Below, piece after piece: positions 6,803 through 13,144 of a DNA stretch of 13,439 bases. The translations under genes and the position numbers were made by a program. Positions within the stretch are counted from its first letter, which is position 1. Each line of letters starts with the position of its first letter. This stretch comes from JBHENW01 sp046261875 (GTDB lineage Bacteria > Acidobacteriota > Thermoanaerobaculia > UBA5066 > Gp7-AA6). Under the pieces are notes generated by a model. That model saw only the letters and a program-made list of their open reading frames with translations. It searched no databases and was not told where the DNA came from. The stretch lies in assembly GCA_046261875.1 (NCBI GenBank), contig JBHENW010000118.1, positions 1 through 13,439 on the forward strand, read 5' to 3'.

Positions 6803-8304
6803 ACGAGACCTTCGGCGGGTTTGGGCGGCTCGGCCGCCCGTCCGGCGCTCTCGGGGAACCCCGAGACGATGAAGAAGTTGAGCACGGCGAGGCCGAGGAG
6901 CACGCTGAACACGGGGAGAAGCGACCGCTCGATCGCCTGACGGAAGACGGCCGGGGCGACGCCCGCGCCCGCGCCGCCCGTGCCGGCGAGCAGGCGGCTG
7001 GCCGCCTCCATGCTCGCGCCCAGCCGCGAAGCGAGCCCGACGGTCAGAAGACCACCGAGCGCGCCGACGCCCACCGCGCCGCCCACGGTCCGCGAGAAGG
7101 GCACGAGGCTCGTCGCGACGCCCCGCTGCCTCTCCGGCACGCTCTCCTGGATGACCATGACCTGCGCCAGCGACGAGAAGCCCAGGCCCGCGCCGATCAC
7201 GGCGCAGGCGGCGCTGATCCAGGGCACGCCGGCCCCTGCGAGGGCTCCCGCGACGAGGCCCGAGAGCCCCAGGAACACCAGGACCGCTCCCAGCCGCGCC
7301 GACCGCCGGAATCCGACCCGCAGGATCACGCGCGCGGCGAGCGTCGCGGAGAGCGCCCAGAAGAGGACGAGCGGCGTGATCACGGCTCCCGCGGCGCCGG
7401 CGCTGCCGCCGCGCGCCCCCTGCACGAAGAGCGGCACGAAGGTATCCACGCCGTAGATCGTGGTTCCGAGGACGGCGCCGGCGAGGTACGGGGAGGCCGA
7501 CCGCCAGCCGCGGAAGAGCTCCGGCGGAACGAGCGGGTGCCGGCGGATTGTCTGCAGCCTCGCGAAACCGGCCAGGATGGCCGCGCCGGCCGCGACGACC
7601 CCCGCCCGGAGAACCGGCCCCTCCTCCAGGCCGGGAACCTGGAGGACGCCGAAGAGCAGGAGCGTCACGCCGGCGGCCAGCGCCGCCGCGCCCGCGACGT
7701 CCACGGGGTCGCGCAGCGAAGCGCGCGATTCGATCATCCGGGTCGCGACCAGGAAGAACCCGATCAAGCCGAGCGGGACATTGATCGTGAAGATCGAGCG
7801 CCAGCCGAAGTGCACCGTGAGGAACGCGCCCAGTAGCGGGCCGACGAGGCTCGCGATCCCCCAGATGCCCGAGAAGAGCCCCTGGACGCGCGTGCGCTCC
7901 TCGAGCGAGTAGAGGTCCGCCACGACCGTCAGGGACACGGGGATCAGGCCGGCGGCGCCGAGTCCCTGGATCGCCCGCGCCGCGATGAGCTGCGGCATGG
8001 ACCGGGCGAGCCCGCAGGCCACCGCGCCCGTCAGGAAGACGCCGATCGCGATCAAGAGGAGCCGGCGGCGCCCGTAGATGTCCGCGAGGCGGCCATAGAC
8101 GGGCATGGCGACGGTCGAGGTGAGCAGGTACACGGAGAAGACCCACGCGTACAGCGGCAGCCCACCGAGGTCGCCGATGATCGTCGGCATCGCGGTCGAG
8201 ACGACCGTGGACTCGAAGGACGCGAGCGCCGTCACGAGCGTGAGCGCGAGCGTCACCGCGCGGCGGCGCCGCGGATCGAATCGGGGTGGCAGCGCGTCGG
8301 CCAT
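6799..8304 (-). CDS. MFS transporter, DHA2 (drug:H+ antiporter, 14-helix) type
   Basis: A 501-residue integral membrane protein. The major facilitator motif A is clear at about 71-80 (GRLADIYGRR), a motif-C-like GPLLGAF lies at 155-161, and the helix 1 signature is FESTVVSTAMPTI, with Glu31 where many relatives have Asp. The number of hydrophobic stretches and the length match the 14-helix EmrB/QacA-like subfamily, normally proton-coupled exporters of drugs or other hydrophobic compounds; the substrate is unknown. It is the last gene of the minus-strand cluster, starting 12 bases after the kinase gene ends. The ATG at 8304 has no good ribosome site, suggesting coupling to upstream translation. 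It converges on the S9 peptidase gene with overlapping stops and no terminator space. No MarR- or TetR-like repressor is adjacent. Confidence 0.9.
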   Translation of the reverse strand: MADALPPRFDPRRRRAVTLALTLVTALASFESTVVSTAMPTIIGDLGGLPLYAWVFSVYLLTSTVAMPVYGRLADIYGRRRLLLIAIGVFLTGAVACGLARSMPQLIAARAIQGLGAAGLIPVSLTVVADLYSLEERTRVQGLFSGIWGIASLVGPLLGAFLTVHFGWRSIFTINVPLGLIGFFLVATRMIESRASLRDPVDVAGAAALAAGVTLLLFGVLQVPGLEEGPVLRAGVVAAGAAILAGFARLQTIRRHPLVPPELFRGWRSASPYLAGAVLGTTIYGVDTFVPLFVQGARGGSAGAAGAVITPLVLFWALSATLAARVILRVGFRRSARLGAVLVFLGLSGLVAGALAGAGVPWISAACAVIGAGLGFSSLAQVMVIQESVPERQRGVATSLVPFSRTVGGAVGVGALGGLLTVGLASRLGASMEAASRLLAGTGGAGAGVAPAVFRQAIERSLLPVFSVLLGLAVLNFFIVSGFPESAGRAAEPPKPAEGLV

Positions 8305-8316
8305 GGGCGCGTCAGA

Positions 8317-8832
8317 CTACAGGATCGCGTCGATCGCGCGGATCGCCGCCGCCAGCCGCGTGTCGTGCGGACCGCCGAGCTCGACGGCCGGAAATCCGCG
8401 GCGAGCGAGCGCCTCGCGGAAGAGCGCGTGCATCTCCTCGCGCCGGCCGCCGCGGTCGCGCTGGTTCGCGTCGGCTACCCACGGCGCGTCGATGCCGGCG
8501 AGGAGGTAGAGGTCAGCCCGCCGCCGGGTCACCTCCTCCTCGATCCAGGCCGGGCACTCCCCGAAGTAGTGGAGGCTGTAAACCGCCGTCGAGAGCAGGT
8601 CCGTGTCGTGGATGACGAGACGAGCGCTCCCACCGGCCAGCGCATCCTCGACGCGCATCTGCCCGCGCGCGATGGCCTCGACGTCCTCCGCCCGGACCGG
8701 CGCATTCCGCACGGCGACGTAGTCGCGTACATACTCGGGAGACCAGACGGTTCCGTAATGCGCGGCAAGCGAAGCCGCCAGGGTCGTCTTGCCGGTGGAC
8801 TCCGAGCCCGTGACGACGACGCGCCGGGTCAC
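8317..8832 (-). CDS. Stand-alone NadR-type ribosylnicotinamide kinase (P-loop ATPase)
   Basis: A 171-residue cytoplasmic P-loop kinase that matches the C-terminal kinase domain of NadR. It carries Walker A GSESTGKT (9-16), SPEYVRDYV (31-39), AIARGQM (53-59), a Walker B-like segment VIHDTDLLST (73-82) and the lid/substrate region DAPWVADANQRDRGGRREEM (115-134). The reaction would be nicotinamide riboside + ATP to NMN. It has neither the helix-turn-helix nor the adenylyltransferase domain of enteric NadR, so another enzyme must turn NMN into NAD. The chosen start is GTG at 8832, which overlaps the pnuC stop in GTGA; the frame continues upstream but only as a shadow of pnuC. A weak CGGGAA lies a few bases before. 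The adjacent pnuC strongly supports the role. Confidence 0.86.
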   Translation of the reverse strand: MTRRVVVTGSESTGKTTLAASLAAHYGTVWSPEYVRDYVAVRNAPVRAEDVEAIARGQMRVEDALAGGSARLVIHDTDLLSTAVYSLHYFGECPAWIEEEVTRRRADLYLLAGIDAPWVADANQRDRGGRREEMHALFREALARRGFPAVELGGPHDTRLAAAIRAIDAIL

Positions 8833-9413
8833 GCCGGCGTTCCCGGCGGCAGGGCGTCCCTCCATTCCCGGTAGCCGCGCCAGGCGAGGACCGTGAACGC
8901 GGCGTAGAGGACGGCAGTGTAGTAGAGCTTTTGCGTGACGAAGAGCGCCGTGTACACGACGTCCACGGCAACCCAGAGGATCCAGTTCTCGAGGTACTTG
9001 CGGGTCATCAGGTACTGGGCCGCCAGGCTGAACGCCGTCAGCGCGGAATCGAAGAACGCGAGGAGGTTCTTGCCGGGACGCGCCAGGAGCAGCGTGCCCG
9101 CGATGCCGAGGACCGCCGCGGCGGCGAGGGAACCCAGCCAGAGCCGACGGGGCGTGCGGGAGACGGAGAGCGCGGTCCGGCTCGGCCCTCCGCGAAGCCA
9201 CTGGTACCAGCCATAGACGGAGAACGCGGCGAAAACGAGCTGCAGACCCGCGTTGGCGTACAACCCCGCCCGGTAGAAGACGACGGCGTAGAGCGACACG
9301 CCGACCAGCCCGATCGGCCACGTCTCGACGCGTTGCTTGACGGCGAGATACACGCAGAGCAGCGTGACCGCCGCCGCTGCGGGCTCGAGGAGGTTCGCGA
9401 TCGGGGAACTCAA
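8829..9413 (-). CDS. pnuC: Nicotinamide riboside transporter PnuC
   Basis: A 194-residue membrane protein with about seven hydrophobic segments (roughly 10-27, 33-47, 53-70, 92-112, 117-135, 143-160 and 163-178). The PnuC signatures are present: TWPIGLVGVSLYAVVFYRAG (31-50), an YGWYQW stretch at 67-72, and WILWVAVDVVYTALF (144-158) followed by KLYYTAVLYAAF. It would carry nicotinamide riboside across the inner membrane by facilitated diffusion, with the kinase downstream trapping it as NMN. The start is TTG at 9413, overlapping the histidine kinase stop in TTGA. No ribosome site precedes it, which fits re-initiation coupling. The kinase start overlaps its stop in turn. No NiaR- or NadR-type repressor and no NAD riboswitch is visible, so expression presumably follows the two-component operon. 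Confidence 0.9.
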   Translation of the reverse strand: MSSPIANLLEPAAAAVTLLCVYLAVKQRVETWPIGLVGVSLYAVVFYRAGLYANAGLQLVFAAFSVYGWYQWLRGGPSRTALSVSRTPRRLWLGSLAAAAVLGIAGTLLLARPGKNLLAFFDSALTAFSLAAQYLMTRKYLENWILWVAVDVVYTALFVTQKLYYTAVLYAAFTVLAWRGYREWRDALPPGTPA

Positions 9414-10969
9414 GCGGCCGGGAGCCGGACCTCGAATGCGGCGCCCCCATCGGGGAGATTGCGCGCCCGGATGGTCCCGCCGTATCCCTCCACGATCGCG
9501 GCCGCGATCGACAGGCCCAGGCCGCTGTGTCCGTTGCGCTCCGATCCGTTCGCCGGCCGGTAGCTGAAGAAACGGTCGAAGATCCGTCCGAGGTGCGGCT
9601 CCGGAATCCCGGGGCCCTGGTCGGCCACTTCGACGAGGACCGAAGTGTTGCGCCGCCCCAGGGAGACGGTCACCTCTCCTCCCGCCGGGCTGAAGCTCGC
9701 GGCGTTGGCGAGCAGGTTCTCGAAGACCTGGCCGACCCGGTCGGGGGATGCGCGGATACGGACCCCGCCCGCCGGGGCGTCCAGGCGGAACCGCACGTCC
9801 GCATGGCGTATGCGGAAGCTCTCGGTCAGTTCTCTCAGCACGGCGTCGACCTCGAAGGTCTCGTTTTCTTCCTCCCGGAGGCGGGCGTCGATGACGGCGA
9901 TGTCCTGCACGTCCGAGAGCATCCGCTCCATCCGGGCCACGTCGCGACCGACGACCTCGCGGAAGCGCCGCCGCTCTCCCGGGTCATCGACTTCCGCGGC
10001 CATCTCGCTCGCCGTGCGGATGGAGGCGAGGGGGTTGCGCAGCTCGTGCGAGAGGTCCGCCGCGAACGCTTCGAGGGCGCGGACGTGCCGCTCGAGGCGC
10101 CGCGTGAGCTCCCGGAGAGCGCGCGCGAGGTCGCCGATCTCATCGGCGCGGCGCGACTCCCCGAATGCCCCCTGGAGACGCCCGCGGCGGTCCACGACGG
10201 CCGACGCCTCGTTGCGAAGCCGGCGCAGGGGTCCGGCAATCGTCGTCGAGACGAGGATGCTCAGCAGGGCCGCGACGCCGACGGTCAGCAGGAAGACCCG
10301 GAAGAGCCGGAGGCGCACGGCGTACAGGTCCTGGAGTATCCGGTAGGTGGACTGCGAGACGAGAACGGCCCCGGCGACCTCGCCGCCGCGGCGGACCGGC
10401 ACGGCGCTGTAAAGGGTCACGGAACGCTGGCCGGCCGGAGAGACCCGGGTCGTCGAGCCGTATCGCCCGTCGAGCGCGGCTCTCACTTCGGGCCCCTCCA
10501 GACTTTGCGCGCGCATGTAGAACTCCGCCGACTCGAGCGGCGGACCGGGGGACTCCACGATTCGGTCGTAGATCCGGTAGAAGGCCGCGCCGATCCGGTA
10601 GAGCGGCCGGTCGCGGTCGGCGCGCCGCTTTCCTTTTCCCTCGTCCGCTTCGGCCTGCGCGGACGGCGGGCGAGGCGGGATGCGGCTCGAGTCCGCGAGG
10701 AGCGCGCCGTCACGGTCCACTACGCGCAGGCGGGAATCGAGGCGGCCTTCGAGCGAGGCGAGGAGAAACTCCGCCGCGGGCCCCTCGAAGGAGGGCGCTG
10801 CCGCCAGCGCGGCGGCAAGCAGACGTCCTTGCTGCACCATCCCGCGCTCCTGGGCCCGCAGGAGCTGCCGCTCGTAGATGTCCAGGTAGAGAAAACCCAT
10901 CACCGGGAGGAAGACGAGCAGCAGGTTGAAGGCGAGCAGGCGGACCGATATCCGCGAAAACGCCTTCAT
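9410..10969 (-). CDS. Sensor histidine kinase, ChvG-like (stimulus-sensing domain, HAMP, HisKA, HATPase)
   Basis: A 519-residue inner-membrane sensor kinase. TM1 is at about 9-29 and TM2 at about 223-245. The roughly 190-residue periplasmic part between them resembles ChvG/ExoS-type sensors at its start (RLLAFNLLLVF, then YERQLLRAQ and QGRLLAAAL). HAMP follows TM2 (AGPLRRLRNEA). The phosphoacceptor His308 is in DLSHELRNPLASI. ATP-binding motifs are the N-box with Asn418/Asn422, DQGPGI (450-455), FDRFF (464-468) and SGLGLSIAAA. A charged, low-complexity stretch at about 100-121 of the periplasmic domain looks like a family-specific insert. The start is an ATG overlapping the response regulator stop (ATGA). 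The signal is unknown. CreC is the alternative relation, given the nearby creD, but the N-terminus looks more like ChvG. Confidence 0.9.
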   Translation of the reverse strand: MKAFSRISVRLLAFNLLLVFLPVMGFLYLDIYERQLLRAQERGMVQQGRLLAAALAAAPSFEGPAAEFLLASLEGRLDSRLRVVDRDGALLADSSRIPPRPPSAQAEADEGKGKRRADRDRPLYRIGAAFYRIYDRIVESPGPPLESAEFYMRAQSLEGPEVRAALDGRYGSTTRVSPAGQRSVTLYSAVPVRRGGEVAGAVLVSQSTYRILQDLYAVRLRLFRVFLLTVGVAALLSILVSTTIAGPLRRLRNEASAVVDRRGRLQGAFGESRRADEIGDLARALRELTRRLERHVRALEAFAADLSHELRNPLASIRTASEMAAEVDDPGERRRFREVVGRDVARMERMLSDVQDIAVIDARLREEENETFEVDAVLRELTESFRIRHADVRFRLDAPAGGVRIRASPDRVGQVFENLLANAASFSPAGGEVTVSLGRRNTSVLVEVADQGPGIPEPHLGRIFDRFFSYRPANGSERNGHSGLGLSIAAAIVEGYGGTIRARNLPDGGAAFEVRLPAA

Positions 10970-11703
10970 GGCTCATCTCCTCCCGCCTCCCGGTAGCGGT
11001 AGCCCAGCCCGTGCACGGTCTGGATCGCGTCGAAGCCGGGCGTGAGCTCGAGGAACTTCCGGCGGAGCCGCTTGATGTGGCTGTCGATAGTCCGCTCGGA
11101 GACGTAGGCGTCCTGCGGGTATCCCTCTTCCATGAGCTGACGGCGCGTCCTGACGTGCCCCGGCCGAGTGGCGAGCGCTTTCAGCAGCATGAACTCCGTC
11201 ACGGTCAGGGGAACGGGCCGTCCATCCCAGAGAGCCGTGTAGCGATCCAGGTCGAGCGCGAGCGGGCCCCTTTCCAGGAGCCGCGAGGGCTCTCCCGCGT
11301 GCTCCTCCGGCTTTTCGAGCATCGCCAGCCGCCGGAGCAAGACGCGCACGCGCGCCACGAGCTCGCGCACCGAGAAGGGCTTGCAGAGATAATCGTCGGC
11401 GCCGAGCTCGAGGCCGAGAACCCGGTCGAGCTCCTCGTCCTTCGAGGTCAGAAACACGATGGGCAGCCTCTGCGAGCTCCCGCGCAGCCGCCGGCACAGC
11501 TCGAGGCCGTCCAGGCGCGGCATCAGGATGTCGAGGATGACGAGGTCCGGGAGGCTTTCCTGGAAAGCCTGCCAGGCCTCCTGCCCATCGGCGTGCTCGG
11601 CCACGCGATACCCCTCGCGCCGCAGCGCGAAAGCGACCATCTCCCGGATGTGGGGCTCGTCATCCACGACCGCGATGGCGCGCGGACGCTCGGCCTCGGG
11701 CAC
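10966..11703 (-). CDS. OmpR/PhoB-family response regulator, ChvI-like
   Basis: About 245 residues from the chosen GTG start at 11703. The receiver domain has the acidic pair Asp14/Asp15 (VVDDE), the phosphoacceptor Asp58 (VILDILMPRLDG), Thr86 and Lys108 (DDYLCKPF). The segment FLTSKDEELDRVLGLELGAD is strongly reminiscent of ChvI. The C-terminal winged helix (about 145-238) has the recognition helix SERTIDSHIKRLRRKF and the wing GLGYRY. It would bind DNA directly and, by position, may control the divergent creD gene and its own operon. The frame stays open to a TTG at 11760, but homology begins just after the GTG; a TTG at 11709 is the other choice. No ribosome site precedes any of them, so a leaderless or weakly translated mRNA is possible. 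It overlaps the kinase gene in ATGA. Confidence 0.9.
   Translation of the reverse strand: MPEAERPRAIAVVDDEPHIREMVAFALRREGYRVAEHADGQEAWQAFQESLPDLVILDILMPRLDGLELCRRLRGSSQRLPIVFLTSKDEELDRVLGLELGADDYLCKPFSVRELVARVRVLLRRLAMLEKPEEHAGEPSRLLERGPLALDLDRYTALWDGRPVPLTVTEFMLLKALATRPGHVRTRRQLMEEGYPQDAYVSERTIDSHIKRLRRKFLELTPGFDAIQTVHGLGYRYREAGGDEP
10977..10984 (-). promoter_or_regulatory. Strong ribosome binding site for the histidine kinase inside the end of the response regulator gene
   Basis: On the minus strand GGGAGGAG lies seven bases before the kinase ATG at 10969, within the last codons of the response regulator. It is the only gene of this chain with a strong ribosome site; the pnuC and kinase starts downstream rely on overlap alone. 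It would allow the sensor to be made independently of re-initiation. Confidence 0.65.
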
Positions 11704-11836
11704 GCGCAAAGTCTGACACGGAGGGTTCGCCGCGAAAGGCCCGCCACGGAATCGCCACAACTTTCCTCGAAAACGTCATGCGACGGCCGCCCGCCGGCCT
11801 TCCCGGTTCGGTGGACTCTCCTGCCAGGAGGGACAC
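11704..11836 (+). promoter_or_regulatory. Divergent control region between the response regulator (-) and creD (+)
   Basis: This 133-base gap must hold the promoters of both divergent units. I see two inverted repeats: TTCGC-C-GCGAA at 11726-11736 and TTTC-CTC-GAAA at 11762-11772, with centres 36 bases apart. Either could be an operator, for example of the adjacent regulator, although OmpR-family sites are more often direct repeats. No convincing -35/-10 pair stands out on either strand. A CAGACT at 11715-11710 on the minus strand is a possible -10 for a leaderless regulator transcript, without a good -35. The creD ribosome site AGGAGGG is at 11826-11832. Confidence 0.45.
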
Positions 11837-13099
11837 ATGGGCAAACGCGTGGCGGCGATCTTCTTCATTTTTCTCTGCACGACGGCGGCATGGATGGTGC
11901 TCGGGGCCACGATCTTCCGGCGGACGTACGCGTCGGGTCAGGCGCTGGGCGGCCGCGTCGCGTCCACCTGGGGATCGCCGCAGCGGCAAAGCCCTCCGGC
12001 GGCGCGGGTCACGCGGAAGGTGCCGAAGCAGGTCGAGACCTTCGAGGACGGCAAGAAGATCGTGCGGACCATCGAGGTCCAGGAGACCTCGCCTCTGCCG
12101 CTGGAGAAGAGCCGCGTCCGAGTGGACCTGGACCTCGAGCACCGCCAGAAGGGACTCCTCTGGTACAGCACGTACCGGGTGGGCTTCGCCGGCGAGTACG
12201 TGTTCCGGAACACGACCGATCTTGAGGAGGTGATCTTCACGCTCCCCTTCCCCGCATCGCAGGCGATCTACGACGACCTCGTCCTCACCGTGGACGGCAA
12301 GCCGGTCACGATGACCACCTGGGCGGCCGCTCCCGAACCGCGCGCGGCGCCCGGCCCGACCGCTTCCGTCTCCGGCACGGCATCGGTGCCTGCCGGACAG
12401 GCCGCGCGGCTGGAGGTCCGTTACCGGTCGCAGGGGCTGGACAGCTGGCGCTATGCGCTCGGAGAAGACGTGGCCCAGGTGCGCGACTTCAACCTGACGA
12501 TGCGGACCAACTTCAAGGACATCGATTTCCCCGACAACACTCTGTCGCCGACCGACAAACGGCGCGCGGGCGGCGGATGGCTGTTGACCTGGAGCTACCG
12601 GAGCCTCGTCTCGGGATACGAGGTCGCTATGGCGATGCCGGAGAAGCTCCAGCCCGGTCCGCTTGCGGGGCGGATCAGCTTCTTCGCGCCAGTCTCGCTC
12701 TTCTTCTTCTTCTTCGTGCTCCTCCTGATCACGACGCTGCGCGGAATCGATCTGCATCCCGTGAACTATTTCTTCCTCGCGGCCGCCTTCTTCGCCTTTC
12801 ACCTGCTGCTGGCCTACCTCGTGGACCACGTCTCGATCCACGCGGCCTTCTTCATCAGCTCCGCCGTCTCTCTCGCGCTCGTCGTGAGCTATCTGCGGCT
12901 GGTCGTCGGGATGCGGTTCGCTGCCGTGGAAGCCGGTCTCGCCCAGCTCATGTACCTCGTCCTCTTCTCGTACGCGTTCTTCTTCAAGGGATTCACGGGG
13001 CTGGCAATCACGATTGGCTCGATCCTGACGCTCTTCGTCACGATGCAACTGACCGGACGCATCCGCTGGTCGGAGAGGCTCGCCGCCAAGCCGGCCTGA
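11837..13099 (+). CDS. creD: CreD-family inner-membrane protein (cell envelope integrity)
   Basis: A 420-residue membrane protein with the CreD layout: one N-terminal helix (about 6-26), a large extracytoplasmic region to about 280, and a block of five C-terminal helices (about 283-301, 309-329, 334-354, 364-384, 387-405). Family landmarks are VASTWGSPQ (41-49) after helix 1, GRISFFAPVS (278-287) just before the helix block, GIDLHPVNYF (303-312) and the terminal GRIRW. The family is under control of CreBC-type two-component systems in enterobacteria and relatives and affects envelope properties; its biochemical activity is not established. Here it faces away from a response regulator/sensor pair, consistent with being a target. 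The middle region (50-95) is charged and poorly conserved in appearance. The start is ATG with AGGAGGG just upstream. Confidence 0.8.
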   Translation: MGKRVAAIFFIFLCTTAAWMVLGATIFRRTYASGQALGGRVASTWGSPQRQSPPAARVTRKVPKQVETFEDGKKIVRTIEVQETSPLPLEKSRVRVDLDLEHRQKGLLWYSTYRVGFAGEYVFRNTTDLEEVIFTLPFPASQAIYDDLVLTVDGKPVTMTTWAAAPEPRAAPGPTASVSGTASVPAGQAARLEVRYRSQGLDSWRYALGEDVAQVRDFNLTMRTNFKDIDFPDNTLSPTDKRRAGGGWLLTWSYRSLVSGYEVAMAMPEKLQPGPLAGRISFFAPVSLFFFFFVLLLITTLRGIDLHPVNYFFLAAAFFAFHLLLAYLVDHVSIHAAFFISSAVSLALVVSYLRLVVGMRFAAVEAGLAQLMYLVLFSYAFFFKGFTGLAITIGSILTLFVTMQLTGRIRWSERLAAKPA

Positions 13100-13105
13100 C
13101 GGGCG

Positions 13106-13127
13106 CCTTCGCCTGGCGAGGCGAAGG
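13106..13127 (+). terminator. GC-rich hairpin after creD
   Basis: A perfect nine-base-pair stem, CCTTCGCCT (13106-13114) with AGGCGAAGG (13119-13127), closed by the four-base loop GGCG, starts seven bases after the creD stop. It is placed where a terminator is expected but lacks a following T-tract, so it may be a Rho-dependent or 3'-end-stabilising structure rather than a classical intrinsic terminator. Confidence 0.5.
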
Positions 13128-13136
13128 GCATAAGAT
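13108..13136 (+). promoter_or_regulatory. Possible promoter for the xanthine dehydrogenase gene
   Basis: TAAGAT at 13131-13136 resembles a -10 box and is one of few AT-rich spots here. The matching -35 position, 17 bases upstream, reads TTCGCC, which is poor and lies inside the hairpin. If used, transcription would start at about 13143, practically at the GTG, giving a leaderless message. This rests on a short match only. Confidence 0.22.
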
Positions 13137-13144
13137 CCCGCCGG

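Noticed and set aside
4775..8146. A 1123-codon minus-strand open frame antisense to preA and the peptidase and out of frame with the MFS gene
   Set aside because: Arg/Gly/Pro/Val-rich composition without any domain; it is the antisense shadow of GC-rich genes whose own frames carry complete catalytic motifs.
8833..9450. N-terminal extension of the NadR-type kinase frame upstream to 9450
   Set aside because: The extension is low-complexity Arg-rich translation of the pnuC gene in another frame. Kinase homology begins just after the GTG at 8832, which overlaps the pnuC stop.
11704..11760. Longer response regulator starting at TTG 11760
   Set aside because: The added 19 residues have no family similarity and would occupy the divergent promoter region. 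GTG at 11703 fits the receiver domain, though without a ribosome site the start is not certain.
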